Shown here one piece after another: positions 17,798 to 26,341 of a stretch of 64,000 bases of DNA (position 1 is the stretch's first letter; each line of letters begins with the position of its first letter). Origin of the DNA: Periplaneta americana. Taxonomy: Eukaryota; Arthropoda; Insecta; Blattodea; Blattidae. Location: positions 434,001 through 498,000 of the forward strand of contig NW_027185566.1 in assembly GCF_040183065.1 (NCBI RefSeq). The letters run 5' to 3'. The notes beneath the pieces are model-generated. The model worked only from the letters and a program-made list of their open reading frames with translations. It was not told the DNA's origin and made no database searches. Made by a program: the position numbers and the translations under genes.

Positions 17798-18443
17798 TTT
17801 GTCCTACTGCATTTCTAACAACATTAGAATTATTTATATCCGCTATCCACTTACCATCTACAATAAACATATATTCTTTTCTGCCTGGACGGTCAAAAGT
17901 AACATCTACATACCATACATTAGGATCTTCTTCTGTCTGTTTTAACAGATATCCATACAGATTCCAAGAATTGAAGTCCCCTGTCAATAAAACCTCTGAT
18001 GGCATAGTTTGTCTCCCTGTTCTGTGATAAAAAAAGCGGTAAACAAGAGGATCTATTCGTGTCGGTCCACTTAGATTATCAAGATATTGGTTTTCAATAA
18101 TAAAATAAGATACCTTACCCACAGTTGGTAATATATCTACATCGGTATTATCTGGGTCATAAGTCATAATCCCATCAGCAATAATACGGTAATAATATTT
18201 ACCAGGTTTAATACTAGCACCAACTTTGGGAATATCTAAATTGAGTTTGTACAAACCTTCCACATAGGGGTCTTTAGCCATATGATACTGTTTTTTATAA
18301 TTGTCAAAGCTAAATAACAAAATAACATCATTCACTTTAGGTAATTGAAAAGAAAAATCGTAGGACAATCCATTAAAAACTACTTTTGTGAAAGATAAAG
18401 AAGGAGTTATAAGTAGTACTAGTGTTAATATCCATTTTTTCAT
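17772..18443 (-). CDS. Secreted protein with glycogen-binding-like (CBM48/E-set) domains
   Basis: 223 residues. A signal peptide (MKKWILTLVLLITPSLSFT) is followed by two immunoglobulin-like beta units. The second is clearest: VLLTGDFNSWNLYGYLLKQTEEDPNVWYVDVTFDRPGRKEYMFIVDGKWIADINN. It matches the AMPK/CBM48 glycogen-binding pattern in which FxxWN is followed by a YxYxFxVDGxWxxDP segment. The first unit (YDFSFQLPKVNDVILLFSFDNYKK ... PGKYYYRIIADGIMTYDPDN) is a degenerate copy. The domain binds alpha-glucans or forms protein contacts; no catalytic domain is attached. A clear GGGAG site precedes the ATG. It overlaps the FlaA-like gene downstream. Confidence 0.7.
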   Translation of the reverse strand: MKKWILTLVLLITPSLSFTKVVFNGLSYDFSFQLPKVNDVILLFSFDNYKKQYHMAKDPYVEGLYKLNLDIPKVGASIKPGKYYYRIIADGIMTYDPDNTDVDILPTVGKVSYFIIENQYLDNLSGPTRIDPLVYRFFYHRTGRQTMPSEVLLTGDFNSWNLYGYLLKQTEEDPNVWYVDVTFDRPGRKEYMFIVDGKWIADINNSNVVRNAVGQNVSILQAK

Positions 18444-18464
18444 ATTGCATCTCCCTAGATAAAA

Positions 18465-18490
18465 TGTTCGGTATTTTTTTAAATCTTTTA
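18465..18490 (-). promoter_or_regulatory. Weak sigma-28-like element upstream of the secreted pair
   Basis: On the minus strand TAAA (18487-18490) is followed after 14 bases by ACCGAACA (18465-18472), partly matching the flagellar TAAA-N15-GCCGATAA consensus. The spacing and match are imperfect. It would suit a filament-sheath gene, but this is tentative. Confidence 0.22.
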
Positions 18491-18539
18491 AGGATATTAA
18501 AAAACATAACCCCTAAGGCTTTACTTTAAAAGTATTTAA

Positions 18540-20447
18540 TTAAAAGTTATTTATTAGATTGAGAAAATTTAATATAGAATGTTTTAAAGTTTCTCCTCTA
18601 AGAGAAACTTCTTCTAGTTGTTCTTCTCGAGTAGCATGTTGTATAAATTGGTCCGGAATTCCTAAGGAAAAAACGGGAACTGTATTAGACATCCCTGCGA
18701 TTTCCGAACGGATACTTTCTCCTATGCCTCCTATTAAACTATGTTCTTCCAAAGTAATAATAGGCTGTTTTATTTCTACGGCAGCTTTTATAAGAGATAC
18801 ATCCAATGGTTTAGCAAACAACATATTAACAATATTCATAGGTGGAAGCTGTTCTTTTATTATTAAAAGTTCTTGGATAATAGGTCCATAACTCATAATG
18901 GTAAACTGAGCTTGTGGTGTTTTTTCTAACCAATACCCTCTTCCTATTTGAATAGGAAAAAGAGGAACAGGATGAGGAGGAGCCTGAGCTTTAGGAATAC
19001 GGATAACAACAGGAGAATTTTGATGATAACTCCACTCCAATAAAAGTTTAAATTCATCTTGGGAACTGGGAGAACAAAGTATTAATTTTGGAAAGGCTTT
19101 TAAATAAGCAATATCATAAATTCCATGATGAGTGGCACCATCTTCCCCTACTAGTCCAGCTCTGTCTAAGATAAAAACGGGAGCTAATTCTTGTAAACAA
19201 ACATCTTGAAAAACTTGATCCATAGCCCTTTGAAAGAAAGTGGAATAGATAGCGATATAAGGTTTATAAGATTTTTTATAATTGAGAGAGCTGGAAAATG
19301 CAACGGCATGAGATTCTGCAATTCCTACATCAAAAAAATGAGAAGGATACTGTTCTGAAAATTTTTTGAGTCCAGTTCCTCCTGTCATTGCAGCTGTGGT
19401 AGCGGTGATATTTGTATATTTTTTTTGCAGTATTGGGAGCTCTGCTTCTAAAATTTGTGAATATGTAGGATAAGAAGAATGAATAGATTGTTTTTTGTAG
19501 GTTTTAGGTCCAATACCATGAGTTGCTTCTGGAGAAGCCTCGGAACTAGAATACCCTTTTCCTTTTGTAGTGAGAATATGTAAAAGCAGGGGTTTATCTA
19601 TTTTTGCTTTGCGATTGATAATATTTTCAAATAAAGATTTCATCTCGATTATGTTATGTCCATCAATAGGTCCAATATAGCGAACTCCGAAATTTTCAAA
19701 ATAATTGTTAAAAACTAAATTTTTAATTCTTACTAACATAGATCCAATAATGCGATTAGGAGTTTCTCCAAAAATTTTCAAAAATTTTTTGACTCTTTTT
19801 CGAGAGCGGTTATAAAAAGGATTGCTCATAATTCCTGTTAATAATTTAGAAAAAGCCCCCACTGCTTTAGAAATAGACATTTGATTATCGTTGAGAATGA
19901 TGATAAACTTCTGTGCTTCTATGTCGTGTATGTGGTTGAGTGCCTCAAAACTAGTTCCATTAGCCATAGAAGCATCACCTACGATTACAATTGTAAAAGA
20001 ATGATCATTGAGGTGTATTTTTGCTTTATGAAAACCTAAACCTGTAGAAATAGCTGTACCAGCATGTCCAACATGACTAATATCATAAGGACTTTCTTTA
20101 TATTCTGTAAATCCAGAAATTCCATTTTTTGTTCGTAAGGAACGAAATTCATATAAACGATCTGATAATATTTTGTGTACATAGGCTTGATGACTCACAT
20201 CAAAGACTAAAGAATCTCTTGGAAAATGAAAGCTTTGATAAAGAGCAATGGTCAGTTCCACAATTCCCAAATTGGAAGAAAGATGTCCACCATTATTTTC
20301 TACAACATCAACCAAATACTCTCTGATTAAAGAAGCCAATAGATTTGATTCTTTTGGTTTTAAGTTCTTAATTCGAGTGATATATTCTTTGAGTGTTTGT
20401 AGAGAGTTTTCTGGTAATGTCATTTTTTTAACCAGAATTTTTTCCAT
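18540..20447 (-). CDS. dxs: 1-deoxy-D-xylulose-5-phosphate synthase
   Basis: 635 residues, full family length. The protein condenses pyruvate and glyceraldehyde 3-phosphate with thiamine diphosphate, the first step of the MEP isoprenoid pathway. Visible motifs are HLSSNLGIVELTIALY, DVSHQAYVHKIL, HVGHAGTAISTGLG, the thiamine-binding VVGDASMANGTSFEALN...NDNQMS, GPIDGHN, and DRAGLVGEDGATHHGIYDI. The third residue of the usual GDG thiamine motif is Ala (GDA), a minor variation. The start overlaps the end of the upstream PHP gene by 28 bases; a Met eight codons later is an alternative. Confidence 0.96.
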   Translation of the reverse strand: MEKILVKKMTLPENSLQTLKEYITRIKNLKPKESNLLASLIREYLVDVVENNGGHLSSNLGIVELTIALYQSFHFPRDSLVFDVSHQAYVHKILSDRLYEFRSLRTKNGISGFTEYKESPYDISHVGHAGTAISTGLGFHKAKIHLNDHSFTIVIVGDASMANGTSFEALNHIHDIEAQKFIIILNDNQMSISKAVGAFSKLLTGIMSNPFYNRSRKRVKKFLKIFGETPNRIIGSMLVRIKNLVFNNYFENFGVRYIGPIDGHNIIEMKSLFENIINRKAKIDKPLLLHILTTKGKGYSSSEASPEATHGIGPKTYKKQSIHSSYPTYSQILEAELPILQKKYTNITATTAAMTGGTGLKKFSEQYPSHFFDVGIAESHAVAFSSSLNYKKSYKPYIAIYSTFFQRAMDQVFQDVCLQELAPVFILDRAGLVGEDGATHHGIYDIAYLKAFPKLILCSPSSQDEFKLLLEWSYHQNSPVVIRIPKAQAPPHPVPLFPIQIGRGYWLEKTPQAQFTIMSYGPIIQELLIIKEQLPPMNIVNMLFAKPLDVSLIKAAVEIKQPIITLEEHSLIGGIGESIRSEIAGMSNTVPVFSLGIPDQFIQHATREEQLEEVSLRGETLKHSILNFLNLINNF

Positions 20448-21088
20448 CTTTTTAGTAAACCACTCCTGAAAGCTCCAAAAAATGTTTTTTTTAACCTAAT
20501 AGGGCGAGCATTTTTGAGAGCCTGTAAAAAAGAGTCTCTATTCATTTCAAAATGAGGAATTTCTACAACACAATTGAAAATTTCTGCATTGAAGTGTGCA
20601 TCTGGTCCCCAAAGTTTTAAAAGTTGATGTTTTGTTGCAAAACTGTCAGATTCTTTGTTACCTTGTAGAGATCTCGAGTTAAAAGCTTCAATGATATCAA
20701 TATCTTTTAGTATACTGATCAGGTCATTTTTATCCCGTATCCGTTCCTTTCTAACGCTGTCAAAAGGGTGAGGTACGTAAACTATTGCACCCTGTTTTTT
20801 TATTTGCATTACAGTTTCCTTCAGAGAAAGTCCTTTTGAGATAGGTTCTTTAAGAAAGAGCCCAATGACTTCTCCCTGCTGAGTGGCAATTTCTTCAGAT
20901 GGAATCAGCAGTAATGGATAGTTTTTTTGACGAATATACTCCATAGCGACTGGATAAGAATCCATATTGTTGTGTTCTGTGATAGCTAAAACACTAATTC
21001 CTTGAGCAACACACCGATCTACAAGGTCGGTAACTTTTATAAGGGCATCATAGGAATAGTTTGTATGAAGGTGAAATATTGCTTTCAT
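20420..21088 (-). CDS. PHP-domain phosphoesterase-like protein
   Basis: 222 residues. The first motif, FHLHTNYSYDA, carries the two PHP metal-binding histidines; ITEHNN, IPSEEI, VYVPHPFD and GPDAHFN supply the remaining expected metal ligands. PHP proteins are trinuclear metal phosphoesterases such as histidinol phosphatase, nucleoside 3',5'-bisphosphate phosphatase (YciV/RnaAM-like) or polymerase-linked nucleases; this stand-alone short form fits the first two groups. The C-terminus is highly basic (RSGLLKRWKKFWLKK). It is encoded between tRNA-Phe and dxs and overlaps dxs. The substrate is not evident. Confidence 0.8.
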   Translation of the reverse strand: MKAIFHLHTNYSYDALIKVTDLVDRCVAQGISVLAITEHNNMDSYPVAMEYIRQKNYPLLLIPSEEIATQQGEVIGLFLKEPISKGLSLKETVMQIKKQGAIVYVPHPFDSVRKERIRDKNDLISILKDIDIIEAFNSRSLQGNKESDSFATKHQLLKLWGPDAHFNAEIFNCVVEIPHFEMNRDSFLQALKNARPIRLKKTFFGAFRSGLLKRWKKFWLKK

Positions 21089-21102
21089 ATTAGAACCTAA
21101 TA

Positions 21103-21175
21103 TGCCGAGAGGCGGAATCGAACCGCCGACACAAGGATTTTCAGTCCTTTGCTCTACCGACTGAGCTATCTCGGC
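21103..21175 (-). tRNA. tRNA-Phe (GAA)
   Basis: A complete 73-base cloverleaf. Acceptor GCCGAGA pairs with TCTCGGC, and D stem GCTC pairs with GAGC. The anticodon arm AAGGA-CTGAAAA-TCCTT gives anticodon GAA, and the T arm is GGCGG-TTCGATT-CCGCC. The discriminator is A. CCA is not encoded. Confidence 0.97.
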
Positions 21176-21250
21176 ATTTTTTCAAGATTGAACGAAGAAA
21201 ATATAGTTAAAAACTGTCCATAAGTCAAATATTTTTCAGTTTTTGTGAGG

Positions 21251-22756
21251 CTAATGAGATTGTTTTAGGTATACCATTACGTCAGGACTAATATCTTTAA
21301 TCCAATGGTAGTGAACTTGAGACGTAGTAATATTTTTTGCCACACGATAAAGTTGCATATATCTATCAACTTCTGGATATTCTGTTGGATCGGCATAATA
21401 GATAATAACTTCTGGCTGCCATTTTTCAAGTGATTTTAGAAAAAGGGCTTCGTCCATTTCTTTATATTGTAAAATAGGTTTATCTCTCATATCTTGGGTG
21501 AGATGAACTCCAGCCAAAGTAGCAATATTCAAGGCGGCTATTTTATTTTGAGCTATGCAAGGAATATCTGGTAGTTTTTTTTGTGTCAACCATTGGATAA
21601 TAGGTTGTCCCCTAGAAGGGAAATAATTACTCACAATTCTATTGGCAAACGGAAAAATGAGAAAAATAGCCAAAAATCCAGCAAATACATTATGTATTTT
21701 GGGTTGCAAACAAAAGAATTGTTTTGTAATATAAGGCATAAATAATACAGGTACACTATAATTAATAGCAGCAATATAGCCAGTAGATTGGTAAAAGTAT
21801 AGTGTGGAGGTAAGAATAAAATGGGAAAAGCCAACAACAAACATTTTATTTTCCAATTGATTGAGTTTTTTGTAATCCCTTTGAAAAATAAAAAGAAAGG
21901 CAAAAAATACAACATAGTAACTCATAGGAATAGTAATGAGTTTACTAAACCACACAGTTATATTAAATTTTCCTCCCCAATGAGATCCTTCTTGGGAATA
22001 AAAATACTCAGCCTTATCAAAACCGGAAGCCAAAGAATAGGAGTGTATCTTCCAGTACAGCAAAAGATAAATAAGCGCTAAAAATATATAATAAAGTAAA
22101 ACTCTATAACGCTTTTTTAGTATTCCAAGCTGAGAAGAAAAAAACCAAGGGAAAATTAACATTATTGCAATGATCTGTTCTTTCCAATAAAAAGAGGCAG
22201 CTAAAAATAAAATACTTAAAATTTCAAATAGATATACTTTAGAAGGCTTTTGGTAACTTTGTATCAAAAAAAAGACCGCCCAAAAAAATAAAAAAATACC
22301 TCCTAGTTGTGCATTTCTTACTTTCCAAAGAGCAGTAAAGACAAAATAGGAAAAAAAAAGTGCCCCAAAAGATGATAATAATATAGAACCTTTATAAGAA
22401 AAATTTTGGACAAAATAAAATATAATAATCGATATAACCAAAATTAATGATAAAAATAGTGTAAATTTCATCCGAGAATCGTGATTTGTAGGCAGATGAA
22501 ATATACTGTTAAAGGCTCCAAAACTCCAACTATAAAGTATATTAGGGTACGGAAAACTCACCGTTTCCACTTTTTCTGTACTTGTATTGAGTTGAGTATA
22601 TGTTAAGTATCTATGGTAATTGTAGTTATCATAGGATGCTAGTGTATATTGTGATTCGTCCCACTCTTGATAGTCAAACACCAAACTAAAAATGGGAATG
22701 AGAGACAATATAAAAACTATTATTCCACATAGTATCCAATTTTTCTTATTATTCAT
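21251..22756 (-). CDS. Multi-pass membrane protein, GT-C glycosyltransferase-like (copy 2)
   Basis: 501 residues with about ten hydrophobic helices and a soluble C-terminal tail. After the first helix the luminal loop holds FDYQEWDESQYTLASY, an acidic pair placed as in GT-C transferases (PMT/ArnT-like) that use polyprenyl-phosphate sugar donors. It shares clear blocks with the gene just upstream: NILYSWSFGAFNSIFHLPTNHDSRMKF against NLLYVWSFGLFCDVLHIPHTQKSRAIF, and FYWKEQ against FLWKEQ. The two are tandem paralogues. The start overlaps the end of the upstream copy by 8 bases. The substrate is unknown; an envelope or glycan modification role is inference. Confidence 0.6.
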   Translation of the reverse strand: MNNKKNWILCGIIVFILSLIPIFSLVFDYQEWDESQYTLASYDNYNYHRYLTYTQLNTSTEKVETVSFPYPNILYSWSFGAFNSIFHLPTNHDSRMKFTLFLSLILVISIIIFYFVQNFSYKGSILLSSFGALFFSYFVFTALWKVRNAQLGGIFLFFWAVFFLIQSYQKPSKVYLFEILSILFLAASFYWKEQIIAIMLIFPWFFSSQLGILKKRYRVLLYYIFLALIYLLLYWKIHSYSLASGFDKAEYFYSQEGSHWGGKFNITVWFSKLITIPMSYYVVFFAFLFIFQRDYKKLNQLENKMFVVGFSHFILTSTLYFYQSTGYIAAINYSVPVLFMPYITKQFFCLQPKIHNVFAGFLAIFLIFPFANRIVSNYFPSRGQPIIQWLTQKKLPDIPCIAQNKIAALNIATLAGVHLTQDMRDKPILQYKEMDEALFLKSLEKWQPEVIIYYADPTEYPEVDRYMQLYRVAKNITTSQVHYHWIKDISPDVMVYLKQSH

Positions 22757-24296
22757 GCTCTATCCTTGAATATTTGGTAAATAAATCCTCTCTTAAGAAA
22801 ATCTGCAAATTATTGTTTTCCACATTTTTTACCATAAAAAATGTGTGCCCTAGAGAATCTACAATGGGTTTATCCCAACTGTATTGATCAAAGAAAGAAT
22901 TCCATTCTATAGAATTTTTATTTTCTCTGCTATATAAGATAATACCAATTTCTTTAGTTGAAATATCTTTCAAAAATTTTTTTGGAGAAAAATTTGACAA
23001 TAAATATCCTGTTGCAGCCTGTTCCGAAAAAGATAAAAAATTACCTGTACTAGGAAAATCATTACTGACCCAAGTATATGTATTGGGTAAATAGATCATA
23101 TTATTGGAAGAATAGAGAGTTTTATGGAGTGTAGCCCAATCTGTTGTTGGAGTAGATACAATACTTTTCCCTAAGAATATGCACAGAACGGTAAAACAGA
23201 TACTTAAAATACCAAAACCCCGTTTTATCATAATGGTGAAAGAATTCTTTCTGCTGTAATGGTAAAATTGAAAGAGTACATAAAAACTTATGAGAGGAAC
23301 CAAATAAACAAGTACAGCAGAAATCTTACTTATACCATAGGGACTGTATACTACACTCATTATTAAAAAATAAATAAACGAAATAATAAAGATTCTATTA
23401 GGGATAGATGCCACATTACGGTACTGACCCGATTTGATAAAATACACCCACAAAACCATAAAAAAATAGGTTATTGGTAAGAAAAATAGCATTTTTAACC
23501 ATCTTATAAATTCAAAATGTTGAAACCATAAAGTGATTTTTATTTGAGAAAAAAAATTTACTCCTTGAATTCCAGAATTTTTTGTCAAAAAAATCTGCCA
23601 ACTAACCAGTATTATTGCAAAAAACAGTGCAATGTTTAAAAATTGAACTGTTTTTTGCATGTTCTGTTTTTTGTTGTTTGTAAATCTAAAAAATAAAGGG
23701 GCTACCAAAAAGAAAAACAAAGTCTGTTCCTTCCACAAAAAAGATAAACCCAAAAAATACCCCCCTATGAGTAATAATTTCAAATTTTTTCTTTCCTGTA
23801 GTTCGGATTTTAAAATTAAATAATACCCTATTCCAAAAAAACAAAGAGAGCCTAAATAACTTGTAGGAATTTTCCACAAAGAAGATAGGATCCACAACCA
23901 GATAATAATAAACGAACTTAACCCAAATATCAAAAATTGATCCACGGGAAAATACCGAGTTATCAGCGGATAAATTTTGAAAAGTAGAAAACCTAGAACA
24001 AAAAACCAAAATAATGAAAATATAGCTCTACTTTTTTGCGTATGTGGAATATGGAGTACATCACAAAATAAGCCAAAACTCCAAACATATAAAAGATTAG
24101 GAGTAATCTGAGTTTGTTTTTGCTTTTCCTGTTTTTGAGAATAAGCCGAATATGTCAAATAGGTTTGTTTTGAATAGATAAAAGAAGAAGAAAGTATCAG
24201 TGAATTTTCTTCTGCATTGGAGATATACATTCTCATCTGTAAAACAACAAAAAGTAATAGCAGTAAAAAACCAACAGTTAAGAATATTCTCTTCAT
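22749..24296 (-). CDS. Multi-pass membrane protein, GT-C glycosyltransferase-like (copy 1)
   Basis: 515 residues, about ten membrane helices and a soluble C-terminal region (residues about 390-515). The first loop contains ISNAEENSLILSSSF where the paralogue has EWDESQ, so an acidic pair is retained. Shared blocks WSFGxF..xxHxPxxxxSR and LWKEQxxxxxxxxPxFF tie it to the downstream copy. GT-C assignment rests on topology and these acidic residues, not on a family signature. It is the first gene of a two-gene unit placed between pyrD and tRNA-Phe, all on the same strand. Confidence 0.6.
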   Translation of the reverse strand: MKRIFLTVGFLLLLLFVVLQMRMYISNAEENSLILSSSFIYSKQTYLTYSAYSQKQEKQKQTQITPNLLYVWSFGLFCDVLHIPHTQKSRAIFSLFWFFVLGFLLFKIYPLITRYFPVDQFLIFGLSSFIIIWLWILSSLWKIPTSYLGSLCFFGIGYYLILKSELQERKNLKLLLIGGYFLGLSFLWKEQTLFFFLVAPLFFRFTNNKKQNMQKTVQFLNIALFFAIILVSWQIFLTKNSGIQGVNFFSQIKITLWFQHFEFIRWLKMLFFLPITYFFMVLWVYFIKSGQYRNVASIPNRIFIISFIYFLIMSVVYSPYGISKISAVLVYLVPLISFYVLFQFYHYSRKNSFTIMIKRGFGILSICFTVLCIFLGKSIVSTPTTDWATLHKTLYSSNNMIYLPNTYTWVSNDFPSTGNFLSFSEQAATGYLLSNFSPKKFLKDISTKEIGIILYSRENKNSIEWNSFFDQYSWDKPIVDSLGHTFFMVKNVENNNLQIFLREDLFTKYSRIEHE

Positions 24297-24322
24297 ACAC
24301 TAAAAATCTTTTTCATGGTCAT

Positions 24323-25219
24323 TTAATGGGCTATCCCTATGAGTTCAGAAATATGAGCTACCCCTTGTTTCACTAGATATTTTTGTAGTTGTTCTATAAT
24401 CTCAACAGCACAATAAGGGTTTTTAAAAAAACCAGAGGCAATACCCACCATATTGGCACCTGCCATAAAAAATTCCAAAGCATCTTCCATAGAATCAATA
24501 CCACCTACTCCAATAATAGGAAGATCCGTATATTTTCGAGCTGTATACACTATGGCTAAGGCAATACTCATTAGACTGGATCCTCCTAGTCCTCCTATTT
24601 GATTTCCTAAAATTGGTTTTTTAGTTTTTTTTGTGTCAATTCTCATAGCAGGTACGTTATTGATGAGAGTAAATCCAGAAATTCCGGCGTTTTCACTTTC
24701 TTTTATGACCCATTCTAAATCTACATTAAAAGGTCTGAGCTTGAGAAAAATTGGTTTTAGAGTTTGTTCTCGTACCGATTTGACGATCTGCACAATAGTG
24801 TGATTAGAAAAGTGAGCAGCTGGAGTATTTAAACAAGAAGCATTAATTTCTAATGCGGCAATACTGTCTAACTTGTCTAGAGTTTCTGCGAGTCTTTGGT
24901 ACTCGTTTGTGTCCTGTCCTCCAATACTTGCAATCAAGGGAATTTGAAAGTTCTTTTCTAAGCTAATTTTCAGCGTTTTTGTAATATATTCTAGTCCAGG
25001 ATTCTCCCAGCCTGTAGAATGAATGACTCCTGATTTTACCTCAGCAATACGGCTGGCTTTTAATGGGAGTGTTGGCTCCACCGTAATAGTTTGTAATGTG
25101 ATAGCCCCTAGTAAATTGGGGTCAAAAATACTTTTATACTCCATTCCAAAACCAAAACAACCACTAGCAGCAACAACAGGATTAGAGAACTGAATTCCTG
25201 CAATATTTTGACTGAGCAT
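24323..25219 (-). CDS. pyrD: Dihydroorotate dehydrogenase B, catalytic subunit
   Basis: 298 residues, class 1B PyrD. FMN-binding and catalytic elements are visible: NPVVAASGCFGFGMEY, GAITLQTITVEP near the N-terminus, NASCLNTPA with the catalytic-loop cysteine, FLKLRPFNVDLEW with the FMN-phosphate lysine region, PIIGVGGIDSMEDALEFFMAGANMVGIASG. It oxidises dihydroorotate to orotate in pyrimidine synthesis and, with PyrK, passes electrons to NAD. Its ATG lies 1 base after the pyrK stop, and pyrK's terminal codons supply the GGAGGAA ribosome binding site. No other pyr gene is adjacent. Confidence 0.95.
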   Translation of the reverse strand: MLSQNIAGIQFSNPVVAASGCFGFGMEYKSIFDPNLLGAITLQTITVEPTLPLKASRIAEVKSGVIHSTGWENPGLEYITKTLKISLEKNFQIPLIASIGGQDTNEYQRLAETLDKLDSIAALEINASCLNTPAAHFSNHTIVQIVKSVREQTLKPIFLKLRPFNVDLEWVIKESENAGISGFTLINNVPAMRIDTKKTKKPILGNQIGGLGGSSLMSIALAIVYTARKYTDLPIIGVGGIDSMEDALEFFMAGANMVGIASGFFKNPYCAVEIIEQLQKYLVKQGVAHISELIGIAH

Positions 25220-25220
25220 A

Positions 25221-26006
25221 TTATAGTTCCTCCAGTATTAAGTTTTGTGCGTCAAATACAGGACCAAAACCACAAACCTTTTGTGGTCCCATAGTGGTTA
25301 CAATAGTACATGCTTGACAAGCCCTTAATGCACAGCCCATTCTAGCTTCTAAAGAAACTTGTGTCGGAATATCTATTTTTTGTGCCATATTCACAATTGC
25401 TTTTAGAACAACAGGCGGTCCACAGCAATAAATCATAGTAAAGGGTTCAATTTGTTTGATTATTTGTTCTGCTAATTGTATTGCATTTCCTTTTGTTCCT
25501 ATAGCTCCAGTATCACAAGCATAATAGACATGGTCTAGTTTTCCAAAATATTTTGTATATTTTAAGGCAGCGGCATCTCTGCCAGAGAATAAACAATGAA
25601 CTTCATTTTTCTCTTTAATAATATCATAAAGGTATTTTAGAGGCGAAATTCCCACTCCAGCCCCAATGAGAAGTACTTTTTGGTTTTCTATATTGGTTTT
25701 AAAGCCTCTTCCTTGTGGAGCAATAATATGAATGGAATCTCCAGCCTGAAGATGGGTTATGTATTCGGTTCCTCGTCCTAAAACTTGGTAATATAGTAGA
25801 ATATTGCCTTTTTCTTTATCTACCCCGAAAATACTGATAGGTCTTTTTAAATAAAAAGAAGAATTATTTTGATTTACTGGGTGCGGCGTGACCATAACAA
25901 ACTGTCCTGGTTTACTCTGTAGAGCCACTTCTGGATGATGAAGTGTCAAAAGATAATAAGGCTTTTCAACCTCAATATGAGAATCTACTAAAGCGGTAGT
26001 GTACAT
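25221..26006 (-). CDS. pyrK: Dihydroorotate dehydrogenase B, electron-transfer subunit PyrK
   Basis: 261 residues of the ferredoxin-reductase-like PyrK family. The FAD domain shows LKRPISIFGVD and YYQVLGRGTEYI; the NAD domain shows VLLIGAGVGISPLKYL and MIYCCGPP. The C-terminal iron-sulfur segment MGCALRACQACTIV...KVCGFGP carries the four cysteines of a 2Fe-2S cluster. It links PyrD FMN to NAD. A strong GGGGGGA ribosome binding site precedes the ATG. It forms an operon with pyrD. This NAD-linked class is typical of organisms that do not rely on quinones or oxygen for this step. Confidence 0.95.
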   Translation of the reverse strand: MYTTALVDSHIEVEKPYYLLTLHHPEVALQSKPGQFVMVTPHPVNQNNSSFYLKRPISIFGVDKEKGNILLYYQVLGRGTEYITHLQAGDSIHIIAPQGRGFKTNIENQKVLLIGAGVGISPLKYLYDIIKEKNEVHCLFSGRDAAALKYTKYFGKLDHVYYACDTGAIGTKGNAIQLAEQIIKQIEPFTMIYCCGPPVVLKAIVNMAQKIDIPTQVSLEARMGCALRACQACTIVTTMGPQKVCGFGPVFDAQNLILEEL

Positions 26007-26100
26007 ATTTCCCCCCTATGCATACAATAATACTATGAGAAAAAAAGAAAACAAACTCATTTTGACAAAAAAAATTGGAGACAAATAAAAAAGAAGAAAA

Positions 26101-26125
26101 TGGGTCTAGTTTGACTTGAACAAAC

Positions 26126-26158
<33 letters not shown>

Positions 26159-26174
26159 CCTGAGCTATAGACCC
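26101..26174 (-). tRNA. tRNA-Ile (GAT), downstream copy
   Basis: A full 74-base cloverleaf. Acceptor GGGTCTA pairs with TAGACCC, anticodon arm CACCC-CTGATAA-GGGTG gives anticodon GAT, T arm GTTTG-TTCAAGT-CAAAC, discriminator A. CCA is not encoded. Identical to the copy at 26219-26292. Confidence 0.97.
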
Positions 26175-26218
26175 AAAACTACTCTAACAACAAGAGATGA
26201 ATAAAAAAAAGAAGAAAA

Positions 26219-26243
26219 TGGGTCTAGTTTGACTTGAACAAAC

Positions 26244-26276
<33 letters not shown>

Positions 26277-26292
26277 CCTGAGCTATAGACCC
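26219..26292 (-). tRNA. tRNA-Ile (GAT), upstream copy
   Basis: Same 74-base sequence and structure as the neighbouring copy, anticodon GAT. It lies 44 bases upstream of that copy in the direction of transcription, with no rRNA genes nearby. tRNA-Ile(GAT) is more often found inside rRNA operons. Confidence 0.97.
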
Positions 26293-26341
26293 AACCTACC
26301 CAACAAATTTACTGTATTTGGAGCTAAAAGGCAAATCTAAT

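Larger units (their letters stand above)
26078..26294. repeat. Tandem duplication containing tRNA-Ile
   Basis: Two near-identical units, about 26078-26176 and 26194-26294, each contain an A-rich leader (AAGAAGAAAA) directly abutting an identical 74-base tRNA-Ile gene. The flanks have begun to diverge by small changes in A-tract length while the tRNA bodies are identical. Confidence 0.85.

Noticed and set aside
26078-26294. Short CRISPR-like or mobile repeat
   Set aside because: The repeated unit is a tRNA-Ile gene with its leader; there are only two copies and no spacers or cas genes.
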